Made by a program: the position numbers and the translations under genes. Below, in pieces: positions 24,925 to 33,062 of a stretch of DNA of 64,000 nucleotides. This stretch comes from Sphingomonas adhaesiva (lineage in GTDB: Bacteria; Pseudomonadota; Alphaproteobacteria; Sphingomonadales; Sphingomonadaceae). The stretch spans positions 1,140,501 through 1,204,500 of the forward strand of contig NZ_JAQIJT010000001.1 in assembly GCF_036946125.1 (NCBI RefSeq), written 5' to 3'. The first letter of the stretch is position 1, and the number at the start of each line of letters is the position of its first letter. The notes under the pieces were generated by a model that saw only the letters and a list, made by a program, of their open reading frames with translations, made no database searches and was not told the origin of the DNA.

Positions 24925-27255
24925 ATGCGGGATCGCCGCTCCACCGCGCTGCCCGGCGCTTTCGTTGCGCTGCTGCTGGCGGGCACCGCGCTGCCCGCCC
25001 GGGCGGAGGGAAGCGCCGCGACGGCTGCCGACGCCGCTGCCGCTGCCGACGCCGAGCAGGTGCGCGACAATGACGACGTGATCGTCAACGGCGTGCGCGA
25101 GCGGCGCACGGGCGACGCCGGCGCGAAGACCCCGACGCCGCTGATCGCGCTGGCGCAGACGGTGTCCGTCATCGACGAGGCGGAGCTGCTGCGCCGCAAC
25201 GTCCAGTCGATCAACCAGGCGCTGGGCTATGTCGCCGGCATCGCGCCCAACCAGCGCGGCAACGTGGCCACGCGCTACGACCAGCTGTTCATCCGCGGCT
25301 TTTCCCCGGCGCAGTTCATGGACGGGATGCGGCTGCTGGGCGGGGTCTATGCCAGCCCGCAGATCGACTTCCACCTGGTCGACCGGGTCGACATCATCAA
25401 GGGGCCGGCGTCGGTCCTCTACGGCAATGCCACCCCCGGCGGCCTCGTCAACCTGACCAGCAAGGTGCCGTACCGCGAGGCGGGCGGGCGGATCGAGCTG
25501 GCGGCGGGCAATTTCGACCTGCTGCGCTCCTCGATCGACCTGAACCAGCCGCTCGACCGGGACGGGAAGTTCCTGTTCCGCGTGATAGCGGGCGGCGAGC
25601 GGTCGGACGGGTTCATCGCGCGCACGGGCAACCGGCGCTATTACGCGCGCCCGATGCTGACGTTCGCTCCGGACGACCGCACCAGCCTGACGCTGATCCT
25701 GAACTATCAGCGCGATCCCGAATCGGCGTCGTACAGCGGCGTGCCGGTCTATGGCTCCGCGCTGCCCAACCCCAACGGCCCGCTGGCGGTCGACCTGAAC
25801 GTGTCGGAGCCGGCCTATGAGGCGTTCGATCGCACGCAGAAGTCGGCGACGATCCTGTTCCGCCGCCAGCTGAACGACGCGCTGACATGGACCACCAATG
25901 CGCGTTACCTGGATGTCGGGCTGCACTACCGGCAGATCTACGGGACGTTCGACGCCAACCGGAACCTGGATGCGAACGGCAACACCGTACTGTCGCGGAT
26001 CACGCGCGGCGGCGGCGGATCGGACGAATCGTTCCGCACCATCACCTTCGACAGCCGGATGGCGGCGGAGTTCGCGACCGGGCCGGTGAAGCACACGCTG
26101 CTGGCGGGCGTCGACTGGCAGAACAATCGCGGCAGCGCGGATCAGGCGTTCGCCACCGGGCTCAGCACGAATCCCGCGATCAACATCCCCGACATCGACC
26201 TGTACCGCCCGGTCTATGGTCAGAACCTGCCGAGCAGCAACCTGCTGCTGTTCCCCGGCGTCTCGCGCACGTTCCGCAAGATCGACCAGGCGGGCATCTA
26301 CCTGCAGGACCAGATCGCGATCGGCGGGCTGAACCTGATCGCGAGCGGGCGGCAGGACTGGTATTCGACGCTGACGCGCAACCGCGTGAGCGGCACGGTG
26401 ACGCGACTGTCGCAAAGCGCGTTCACCGGGCGCGTCGGCGCGCTGTACGAGACGACATTCGGCCTCTCGCCCTTCGTCAGCTATTCGGAGAGTTTCGAGC
26501 CGCAGACGGGCAACGTGACCATCCTGGTCAATGGCGTCGCGACCGCGGGCGAGTCGTTCGTACCCGTCACCGGCCGCCAGTACGAGGCCGGGCTAAAGTA
26601 CCAGCCGCGCGGCGCCAATGCGCTGTTCACGCTGTCGCTGTTCGATCTGCGCCGCCAGAACGTGCCCGCGCCCGATCCCAATGCCGGGCTGAACGGCATC
26701 CCCAGCAACGCACAGCTCCAGATCGGCGAGGTGAAGGTCCGTGGTATCGAGCTCGACGGCCGCGGCGACATCGCGCCGGGCCTGTCGCTGACGGTGGCGG
26801 GCACCTATAACGACGCGCGCGTCGTGCGCGGCAATAACCCGGTCGGGACCGGCGACCAGCTGGCGAGCGTCACCGGCACGCGCCCGCTGGGGGTGCCGAC
26901 GTGGAGCGCATCGAGCTTCGTCGCCTACGACCTGAAGCAGGCGGTGCCGGGTGCGCTGGGCGGGTTCAATATCGGCGGCGGCGTGCGGTACGTCGGCGAA
27001 TCGGACGGCACCGCGCAGATCACGGTCAATCGCGTGTTGCAGACCCGCCGCTTCGCGTCGCCCGGCTTCGTGCTGGCCGATGCGGTGCTGGGCTACGACT
27101 TCGGCGCGATGGACGCGCGCTATGCGGGGCTCAGCTTCACCGTCAACGCCGCCAACCTGTTCGACAAGCGGCACATTGCCAGCTGTTTCTTCAACAACAG
27201 CTGCTATTTCGGCGCGTCGCGCACGGTGGTGGGGACGCTGCGCTACGCCTGGTGA
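24925..27255 (+). CDS. TonB-dependent siderophore receptor
   Basis: A 776-residue outer-membrane receptor importing a ferri-siderophore with TonB energy. A signal peptide ends near residue 28 (LPARAEG). The plug spans about 45-190 with RYDQLFIRGFSPAQFMDGM and VDRVDIIKGPASVLYGNATP. The barrel follows and ends with GTLRYAW, the terminal aromatic residue expected of outer-membrane proteins. There is no STN domain, so it does not signal like the receptor at 17079. AAAGGGA precedes the ATG. Divergent PepSY/DUF genes and a Fur-like box support an iron role. Confidence 0.95.
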   Translation: MRDRRSTALPGAFVALLLAGTALPARAEGSAATAADAAAAADAEQVRDNDDVIVNGVRERRTGDAGAKTPTPLIALAQTVSVIDEAELLRRNVQSINQALGYVAGIAPNQRGNVATRYDQLFIRGFSPAQFMDGMRLLGGVYASPQIDFHLVDRVDIIKGPASVLYGNATPGGLVNLTSKVPYREAGGRIELAAGNFDLLRSSIDLNQPLDRDGKFLFRVIAGGERSDGFIARTGNRRYYARPMLTFAPDDRTSLTLILNYQRDPESASYSGVPVYGSALPNPNGPLAVDLNVSEPAYEAFDRTQKSATILFRRQLNDALTWTTNARYLDVGLHYRQIYGTFDANRNLDANGNTVLSRITRGGGGSDESFRTITFDSRMAAEFATGPVKHTLLAGVDWQNNRGSADQAFATGLSTNPAINIPDIDLYRPVYGQNLPSSNLLLFPGVSRTFRKIDQAGIYLQDQIAIGGLNLIASGRQDWYSTLTRNRVSGTVTRLSQSAFTGRVGALYETTFGLSPFVSYSESFEPQTGNVTILVNGVATAGESFVPVTGRQYEAGLKYQPRGANALFTLSLFDLRRQNVPAPDPNAGLNGIPSNAQLQIGEVKVRGIELDGRGDIAPGLSLTVAGTYNDARVVRGNNPVGTGDQLASVTGTRPLGVPTWSASSFVAYDLKQAVPGALGGFNIGGGVRYVGESDGTAQITVNRVLQTRRFASPGFVLADAVLGYDFGAMDARYAGLSFTVNAANLFDKRHIASCFFNNSCYFGASRTVVGTLRYAW

Positions 27256-27361
27256 GGACCTAACGAACGCGCGCGGGAGGGTGGCCGGCCGCTGGTGCGG
27301 CGACCCCCCGGCGGCGTGACGCGCGGGTTGCGCCGTCGTGCCCCAACCGCAATGGCGGGGC

Positions 27362-28249
27362 ATGACGACCGACCATCATACCCGCCACGGCCTGATCCTC
27401 GGTATCGCCGCCTACACCCTGTGGGGGCTGCTGCCGCTCTATCTGCGGCTGCTGAACGGCGTGCCCGCCTTGCAGGTGCTGGCGCACCGCATCGTCTGGT
27501 CGCTGCTGTTGCTGGGGGTGATCGTCGTCGCGGCGCGGCGGGTGGGGGCGATCCGCGCGGCGGCGCGCGGGCGGACGCTCGCGCTGCTGGCGGCGTCCGC
27601 CACGCTGATCGCGGTCAACTGGATCGTCTATATCTGGTCGGTCCAGAACGGCCATGTGCTGGAGGCGAGCCTCGGCTATTTCATCAACCCGCTCGTCAAT
27701 GTCGCGCTGGGCATGGCGGTGCTGGGGGAGCGGATCACGCGGCTACAGGCGGTGGCGGTGGCGGTCGCCGGGGCGGGGGTGATGGCGCTGGGGGCCGACG
27801 GCCTGTTGTCGGGGGGCGGTGCGGTGTGGATCCCGCTGACGCTGGCGCTCAGTTTCGGGCTCTACGGACTGATCCGCAAGATCGCCGCGATCGATGCGCT
27901 GGGCGGGCTGACGGTGGAGACGGGGCTGTTGCTGGTGCCGGCGCTGCTGCTGATCCTGACCGCGCAGGCGAACGGCACCGGCGCGTTCGGGCAGACCCGC
28001 GGGCTGGACGCGCTGCTGGTGCTGGCGGGCGCGGTGACGGCGGCCCCGCTGCTGATGTTCGCGGCGGCGGCGCGGCGACTGCGCTACGCCACGCTGGGAC
28101 TGCTGCAATATATCGGGCCGACGCTGCAATTCGTGGAGGCGGTGCTGATCTTCCGCGAGCCGTTGCGCCCGATCCACGTCGTCACCTTCGCGCTGATCTG
28201 GACCGGCTGCGCGATCTATGCGGTGGGCGCGCGGCGCGCGCCGGCATGA
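27362..28249 (+). CDS. rarD: RarD/EamA-family transporter
   Basis: A 295-residue inner-membrane protein with about ten helices, of the drug/metabolite transporter superfamily. The N-terminal block GLILGIAAYTLWGLLPLYLRL and the AHRIVWSLLLL segment are characteristic of RarD, related to chloramphenicol-sensitivity proteins of unclear substrate. ATG at 27362 is preferred to one at 27338. It stands alone, and its stop lies in the A tract of a terminator serving the opposite strand. Confidence 0.9.
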   Translation: MTTDHHTRHGLILGIAAYTLWGLLPLYLRLLNGVPALQVLAHRIVWSLLLLGVIVVAARRVGAIRAAARGRTLALLAASATLIAVNWIVYIWSVQNGHVLEASLGYFINPLVNVALGMAVLGERITRLQAVAVAVAGAGVMALGADGLLSGGGAVWIPLTLALSFGLYGLIRKIAAIDALGGLTVETGLLLVPALLLILTAQANGTGAFGQTRGLDALLVLAGAVTAAPLLMFAAAARRLRYATLGLLQYIGPTLQFVEAVLIFREPLRPIHVVTFALIWTGCAIYAVGARRAPA

Positions 28250-28281
28250 AAAAAGCCCTCCCCGCGGGTGGCGGGGAGGGC
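28249..28281 (-). terminator. Rho-independent terminator after the lipoprotein gene
   Basis: GCCCTCCCCGC (28255-28265) and GCGGGGAGGGC (28271-28281) form a perfect 11-bp stem. On the minus strand it is followed by six U (28254-28249). It lies 23 bases after the stop of the gene at 28304 and overlaps the rarD stop codon. Confidence 0.85.
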
Positions 28282-28303
28282 CTGTGTCGGCCTGACGTCG
28301 CGA

Positions 28304-28690
28304 TTACGAGTGGCAGGACACCGCGGGCTTGCCCGGACGGGTCAGCGTCACCTCGGTGGTGGAGCCGGTCATCGACCAGCCGCCCTCGGCGGTGAGGGGC
28401 TTGCCCGCTTCCGGACCCTTCAGCGTGGTGGCGGCGCCATCCTTCTCCGTCCGGACCACGGCCTGCTTGTCGCCCTGGAAGAAGGTGACATAGGCGAGGC
28501 TGCCGTCCTTGCAGCGCATCGTCTTGTCGGCCTTGATCGCGGGCGGCAGCTCGACCGGCGCGGCGTTCGCCAGCTGCGAGGCCATGGGATCGGGGTTGGT
28601 GTCGATCACCTCCGCCTTGTCGGGCTGCGAATTGCATGCTGCGACAGCGAGCAGGGATGCGGCGAGGGGGAGGAATGCGAGGTTCTTCAT
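28304..28690 (-). CDS. Small lipoprotein with MliC-like domain
   Basis: A 128-residue lipoprotein: signal LAFLPLAASLLAVAAC with the lipobox cysteine at 19. The C-terminal 70 residues, bounded by two cysteines (MRCKDGSLAYVTFF and PAVSCHS), resemble the MliC domain that inhibits C-type lysozyme, but the match is by eye and modest. Monocistronic, with its own terminator. Confidence 0.7.
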   Translation of the reverse strand: MKNLAFLPLAASLLAVAACNSQPDKAEVIDTNPDPMASQLANAAPVELPPAIKADKTMRCKDGSLAYVTFFQGDKQAVVRTEKDGAATTLKGPEAGKPLTAEGGWSMTGSTTEVTLTRPGKPAVSCHS

Positions 28691-28850
28691 GGGGCGTATC
28701 GCTTCGCGTATGCGGAAAACATCGTCAAGCCCGCGCTCGCACGAATGCGGCGGCCGGCCCGTCGGCCGGGTCCGACAACGTAGTCAGATCATGGCGGGCG
28801 AAAGCGATGCTCCCTTGCCCCGGCACGCCCCCGCCCGCATCTAGGCGACC

Positions 28851-29831
28851 ATGCATACCACCCCCGATACGCTGGCCCTGATCGGCCATACCCCCCTCGT
28901 CCGGCTGAAGGGCCCGAGCGAGGCGACCGGCTGCGACATCTTCGGCAAGTGCGAGTTCGCCAACCCCGGCGCCAGCGTGAAGGACCGCGCCGCATTGTTC
29001 ATCGTCGAGGATGCCGAGGAGAAGGGGCTGCTGAAGCCCGGCGGCACGATCGTCGAGGGGACCGCGGGCAATACCGGCATCGGGCTCGCGCTGGTCGCCA
29101 ATGCCAAGGGGTATCGCACGATCATCGTGATGCCCGACACCCAGTCCAAGGAAAAGATGGACACGCTGCGGGCGCTGGGCGCGGAGCTGGTGACGGTGCC
29201 GGCGGCGCCCTATTCGTCGCCGTGCCACTTCGTCCACACCTCGCGCCGGATCGCGGAGGAGACGCCGGGCGCGGTCTGGGCCAACCAGTTCGACAATATC
29301 GCCAACCGCCGCGCGCATATCGTCACCACCGCGGAGGAGATCTGGGCGCAGATGGAGGGGCGGGTCGACGGCTTCACCTGCGCGGCGGGGACCGGCGGGA
29401 CGATCGCGGGCGTCGGGCTGGGGCTGAAGGCGAAGGACGAGGGCATCTGCATTGCGCTCAGCGACCCGCACGGTGCCGCGCTCTACGAATATTATGCGCA
29501 TGGCGAGCTGAAGGCGGAGGGGTCGTCGGTCGCCGAGGGGATCGGGCAGGGGCGGATCACCGCCAATCTGGAAGGCGCGCCGATCGACACGCAATTCCGC
29601 ATCCCCGATCAGGAGGGGCTCGACTGGATCGACCGGCTGCTGGTCGAGGAAGGGCTGTGCCTGGGGCTGTCGTCGGGGATCAACGTCGCGGGCGCGGTGC
29701 GGCTGGCGAAGCATCTGGGACCGGGCAAGCGGATCGCGACGATCCTGTGCGACACGGGCTTCCGCTATCTGTCCACGCTGTACGATCCCGCGTGGCTGGC
29801 CGCCAAGGGGCTGGTCCGACCGGCACGTTGA
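28851..29831 (+). CDS. cysK: Cysteine synthase A (O-acetylserine sulfhydrylase type)
   Basis: A 326-residue PLP enzyme of fold type II that makes cysteine from O-acetylserine and sulfide. The PLP lysine lies in NPGASVKDRAA near residue 45. The substrate loop reads EGTAGNTGIGLA, the phosphate-binding loop is CAAGTGGTIAGVG, and SSGINVAGA is near the C-terminus. Gene context gives no pathway neighbour, so cystathionine beta-synthase-like activity cannot be excluded. Confidence 0.88.
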   Translation: MHTTPDTLALIGHTPLVRLKGPSEATGCDIFGKCEFANPGASVKDRAALFIVEDAEEKGLLKPGGTIVEGTAGNTGIGLALVANAKGYRTIIVMPDTQSKEKMDTLRALGAELVTVPAAPYSSPCHFVHTSRRIAEETPGAVWANQFDNIANRRAHIVTTAEEIWAQMEGRVDGFTCAAGTGGTIAGVGLGLKAKDEGICIALSDPHGAALYEYYAHGELKAEGSSVAEGIGQGRITANLEGAPIDTQFRIPDQEGLDWIDRLLVEEGLCLGLSSGINVAGAVRLAKHLGPGKRIATILCDTGFRYLSTLYDPAWLAAKGLVRPAR

Positions 29832-29878
29832 CCGCGAATCGACACGAACGCGGCGATCGGTTAGGATCGCACGACGAG

Positions 29879-30190
29879 ATGAAGGTACCACGACAGGACA
29901 AGGCGGCGGGCGAACGTGCCCATGCCGAGCAGATGCGGCAGCGCGTACGCGTCGGCATGAGCGGGCTGGCGGCGGTGGTTCTGCTGATCGGGCTGGCGAG
30001 CGCGATCTTCTCGTCGGTCAATCGCGAGGCGCCGGTCGACGGCGCGGGCAATGCCGCCGCGGTCGCCAATCTCTCCGCACCCGGCGCGCTGCCCAGCCCG
30101 ACGCCGAGCAACGAACCGCTGGCGGAACTGGGCGTGACGCCGGCAGCCGCGAACACACCCGCCGCGGGAGCGGCCCCGGACGCGAAATAG
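29879..30190 (+). CDS. Small single-helix membrane protein, hypothetical
   Basis: A 103-residue protein of no recognised family. A charged N-terminus (residues 1-25) precedes one membrane helix (GLAAVVLLIGLASAIFSS, about 28-46) and an alanine/proline-rich tail that is probably periplasmic. The frame is open upstream, so the ATG at 29879 is chosen because the cysteine synthase gene ends at 29831. Codon use and GC bias fit the neighbours. Confidence 0.6.
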   Translation: MKVPRQDKAAGERAHAEQMRQRVRVGMSGLAAVVLLIGLASAIFSSVNREAPVDGAGNAAAVANLSAPGALPSPTPSNEPLAELGVTPAAANTPAAGAAPDAK

Positions 30191-30280
30191 CATGGGCGCG
30201 GTGTATCGGCGGGGTTCGGGGGAGGCTGGCCGGCGGTACGCGTGGCTCTGGGCTTTTGCGGGTGCGCGCCATTCTCCCTG

Positions 30281-30532
30281 TTCTCCGGCGAAGGCCGGGG
30301 CCCAGTTTGGGTGCCGTTGCGGCATGTCGCCGACGTCCCCCGGTTGGACCCCGACCTTCGCGGAGCCTTCGCAAAGTGGCTGGAACGGCGCCGCGCACCC
30401 GCCGTGTTCCTGCGCAGGCAGGAGCCCAGGGCCCGGCAGAGCAGCGTCTGATGGAACCCGCAACCCTGGGCTCCTGCCTGCGCAGGAGCACGGGGGAGAG
30501 ATTCGCCAAGGTCGCGCTTTCGCCGGTGAGCA
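30281..30532 (-). repeat. Nested 250-bp palindromic element, copy 1 (inverted orientation)
   Basis: The inner arms 30404-30431 and 30464-30491 are complementary at 27 of 28 positions (core CTGCGCAGGCAGGAGCCCAG). The outer left arm begins TTCTCCGGCGAAGGC at 30281; the right outer arm near 30516-30532 is degraded. The flank between left outer and inner arms resembles the reverse complement of the right flank of copies 2 and 3, so this copy is in the opposite orientation. Confidence 0.75.
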
Positions 30533-30617
30533 AGGAAGTGACGTCGCAAGGGTGTCGACGGGCTCCGGGGCCCCGGGTTCTGCGCACCTTGCGGATGATC
30601 GGGCGGCGCAACCCTGG

Positions 30618-30638
30618 ATGCCGGGACGGGCCCGGCAT
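30618..30638. repeat. Short REP-type hairpin
   Basis: ATGCCGGG (30618-30625) and CCCGGCAT (30631-30638) form a perfect 8-bp stem, flanked by the TGGATGCC...GGCATGACGGG pattern common in REP sequences. Confidence 0.55.
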
Positions 30639-30806
30639 GACGGGACGGGCGAGGCGGGGCGTCGGGGAAATCCGGGGACGGGCGGGAAAATCCTGGAAAT
30701 GGCCGGCTGCGACCGTCGATTCGGCGGGCGTTTTGCCATGTCCGACATGCGCCGCGGGCACCCGCCGCCGTCCTAGAACCATCCCAAGAAGCGATTTTGC
30801 GACCAA

Positions 30807-30850
30807 TCCCCGGCTGTCCCCGAAAATCCCTTCTCATCCCCAATTAACCC
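30807..30850. promoter_or_regulatory. Candidate MraZ operator: five repeats at 10-bp spacing
   Basis: TCCC occurs at 30807, 30817, 30827 and 30837, and ACCC at 30847, each exactly 10 bases apart; read on the other strand they are GGGA/GGGT units. MraZ of E. coli binds TGGGN repeats with a 5-base spacer (10-bp period) upstream of its own gene. The position 133-176 bases before the mraZ start fits an autoregulatory site. Confidence 0.6.
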
Positions 30851-30982
30851 TGATACATCCTGCTCAACGACATTGGGGGCAGGACCAACGTTGTTTGCCG
30901 ACAAGCGAACGCCGGCGACCGGGCGAAGGCCTGGCGCCGAACGGAAGGTCTTGCGCCCTGCCCATGGGAGTGGGCGTGCGAG

Positions 30983-31489
30983 GTGGGCGTGGCAGACAGG
31001 GTGGACTATCAGGGAAAGGGGCTTGGTCTTGTCGACGACAAGGGCCGTGTCGCGATTCCCAACACCCTTCGCGCCTCCCTGGCGAAGAACGCGCCGCGCG
31101 ACGACGGCAAGGACGGCGGCACCGTCATCATCGCGCCGCACCCCAAGCACCGCTGCCTGATCGCCTACGACCCCGGCTTCGTGCCGCACTGGAAGGCGAA
31201 GCTGGAGGCGATGAACGCGGCGCACACCGCCGCGGGCGGCGCGCACGACTATAACATCCTGGACCGCGCGGGCGGTGCCGAGCCGCTGCCGTTCGACGGC
31301 TCGGGCCGGTTCATCATGCCGACGTTCGAGCGGCGCTATGCCAAGATCGGCGGCGCGGCGGTGTTCCTGGGGTCGTTCGACTGGATCACGATCTGGTCGC
31401 CGGCGATCCTGCTGGAGACGCCCGAGATCGACCCGTTCCTGAAGGAATATGTCGAGTTCGCGTGCGAGGACAAGGGGATAGCCCTATGA
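30983..31489 (+). CDS. mraZ: Transcriptional regulator MraZ
   Basis: A 168-residue AbrB-fold DNA-binding protein with two SpoVT/AbrB repeats (VDDKGRVAIPNTLRASL and FDGSGRFIMPTFERRYAKI). MraZ controls the dcw operon it heads. The start is GTG at 30983; GTG at 30989 is an alternative. The last bases overlap the rsmH start (ATGA). Five in-phase GGGA-type repeats upstream are its probable target. Confidence 0.94.
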   Translation: MGVADRVDYQGKGLGLVDDKGRVAIPNTLRASLAKNAPRDDGKDGGTVIIAPHPKHRCLIAYDPGFVPHWKAKLEAMNAAHTAAGGAHDYNILDRAGGAEPLPFDGSGRFIMPTFERRYAKIGGAAVFLGSFDWITIWSPAILLETPEIDPFLKEYVEFACEDKGIAL

Positions 31490-32442
31490 TCCCCGCCGTG
31501 GCCCCCGATGCGCCCCACATCCCGGTCCTGATGGCCGAGGTCGTCGACGCGCTCGCCCCTGCACCCGGCGAGCGGCATGTCGACGCGACCCTGGGCGCGG
31601 CCGGCTACACGCGCGCGCTGCTGGCGACGGGCGCGCGCGTGGTCGCGTTCGACCGCGATCCCGACGCGATCGCGGCCGCGCGCACGCTCGACGCGGCGGA
31701 GGAGCGGCTGACGCTGGTGGCGGCCACCTTCGGCTCGATGGCGCAGGAACTGGCCGCGCTGGACGCGGTGCCGGTCGACGGCGTGACGATGGACATCGGC
31801 GTGTCGTCGATGCAGCTCGACCAGGCGGCGCGCGGCTTCTCCTTCCAGGCTGACGGCCCGCTCGACATGCGGATGAGCCAGGACGGGCCGTCGGCGGCGG
31901 ACTTCCTGAACGAGGCGGACGAGGAGGCGATCGCCGACGTCCTCTATCGCTACGGCGACGAGCCCAAGTCGCGCCGCGTCGCGCGCGCGGTGGTCGCGGC
32001 GCGCCCGCTGGCGACGACGGCGCAGTTCGCGAGCGTGGTGCGCAAGGCGCTGGGCCACCGCCCGCACGAGAAGAAGGATCCCGCGACGCGCGCGTTCCAG
32101 GCGGTGCGCATCCATGTCAACGGCGAGCTGGACGAGCTGGAGCGCGGGCTGGCCGCGGCGGAGCGCGTGCTGCGGCCGGGCGGGCGGCTGGCGGTGGTGA
32201 CCTTCCACTCGCTGGAGGATCGCATCGTGAAGCGGTTCCTGCGCGATCGCTCGGGCACGGCACCGGCGGGATCGCGGCATCTGCCCGCGGCCGCGGCGCC
32301 GACGCGCGCGCCGACATTCGAGATCACGTCCCGCGGCATCCGCGCGGGCGAGGCGGAGCTGGCGGCGAACCCGCGCGCACGCTCCGCGACACTTCGTACC
32401 GCGCGGCGGACGGCGGCGGCACCCTGGGATCTGGAGGCGTAA
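31486..32442 (+). CDS. rsmH: 16S rRNA (cytosine(1402)-N(4))-methyltransferase RsmH
   Basis: A 318-residue SAM-dependent methyltransferase that modifies C1402 of 16S rRNA. Signature blocks are HIPVLMAEVVDAL, VDATLGAAGYTRALL (SAM loop), DIGVSSMQLDQAARGFSF, and VTFHSLEDRIVKRFL. ATG at 31486 overlaps the mraZ stop. Complete and of normal length. Confidence 0.97.
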   Translation: MIPAVAPDAPHIPVLMAEVVDALAPAPGERHVDATLGAAGYTRALLATGARVVAFDRDPDAIAAARTLDAAEERLTLVAATFGSMAQELAALDAVPVDGVTMDIGVSSMQLDQAARGFSFQADGPLDMRMSQDGPSAADFLNEADEEAIADVLYRYGDEPKSRRVARAVVAARPLATTAQFASVVRKALGHRPHEKKDPATRAFQAVRIHVNGELDELERGLAAAERVLRPGGRLAVVTFHSLEDRIVKRFLRDRSGTAPAGSRHLPAAAAPTRAPTFEITSRGIRAGEAELAANPRARSATLRTARRTAAAPWDLEA

Positions 32443-32444
32443 CG

Positions 32445-33062
32445 ATGGCGGCGATGTATCGGATGAAGGGGCTGGGCTGGCTGGCCAGCTGTGCCCTGGT
32501 GGCGATCGGCTTCTACCTGGTGTCGTCGCAGGTCGCGGCCGAGCGCAAGCGGCTGGACCGGGTCGACCGCGACATCGTGCGGGCGCAGCGCGACATCCGC
32601 GCGCTGGAGACCGAGTTCGACGTCCGCGCGAACCTGGCGCAGCTGGAGCGCTGGAACGGCGACACGCTGGCGCTGAGCGTGCCGACCGCGGCGCAGTTCG
32701 TCGCCGACGAGGCGCGGCTGGCGTCGCTGTCGCCGCGGCAGATCGGCCCGGCCGCCACCGGCGCGGGTACGGTGCAGACCGCGCAGCTGATCGTCCCCGC
32801 CCATAATCCCGCCGCGGCCCCGATCACGACCGTCGCCGCGACCACCACCACCGCCGCGCCCGCCGCCGGCGTGGTGAAGGTCGCCGCCGTGAAGCCCGCC
32901 ACCGCCGCCCCCGTCCGCCTGACCCCGGCGGTCGCCACCGCCGCCGCCGTCCAGCCGCGTGCGATCAAGGCCGTCGCGATGCTCGACAAGTCGCTGCTGA
33001 GCGATTCGACGATCGGCGACCTGCTGAGCGGTGCGCGCCAGGAACGGAACCGCCTGCGGTGA
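32445..33062 (+). CDS. ftsL: Cell division protein FtsL (divergent)
   Basis: A 205-residue bitopic protein: a short cytoplasmic N-terminus, one membrane helix (about 10-28), then a coiled-coil segment (about 30-62) and a long alanine/proline/threonine-rich periplasmic tail. Identification rests on this topology and its place between rsmH and ftsI; FtsL sequences diverge widely. It is expected to join FtsB/FtsQ in the divisome. The ftsI start overlaps its stop. Confidence 0.85.
   Translation: MAAMYRMKGLGWLASCALVAIGFYLVSSQVAAERKRLDRVDRDIVRAQRDIRALETEFDVRANLAQLERWNGDTLALSVPTAAQFVADEARLASLSPRQIGPAATGAGTVQTAQLIVPAHNPAAAPITTVAATTTTAAPAAGVVKVAAVKPATAAPVRLTPAVATAAAVQPRAIKAVAMLDKSLLSDSTIGDLLSGARQERNRLR

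Larger units (their letters stand above)
30191..30982. other. Long intergenic region: repeats and dcw control region
   Basis: About 790 bases without a convincing gene. The left part (30281-30638) is made of palindromic repeats; the middle is GC-rich sequence; 30807-30850 holds five in-phase TCCC/ACCC repeats; and the last 130 bases form the leader before mraZ. Open frames here have no ribosome site or family resemblance. Confidence 0.7.

Noticed and set aside
30191..30780. Overlapping open frames of 190-390 codons in the region before mraZ
   Set aside because: They run through palindromic repeats, appear on both strands and have no ribosome site or domain resemblance.
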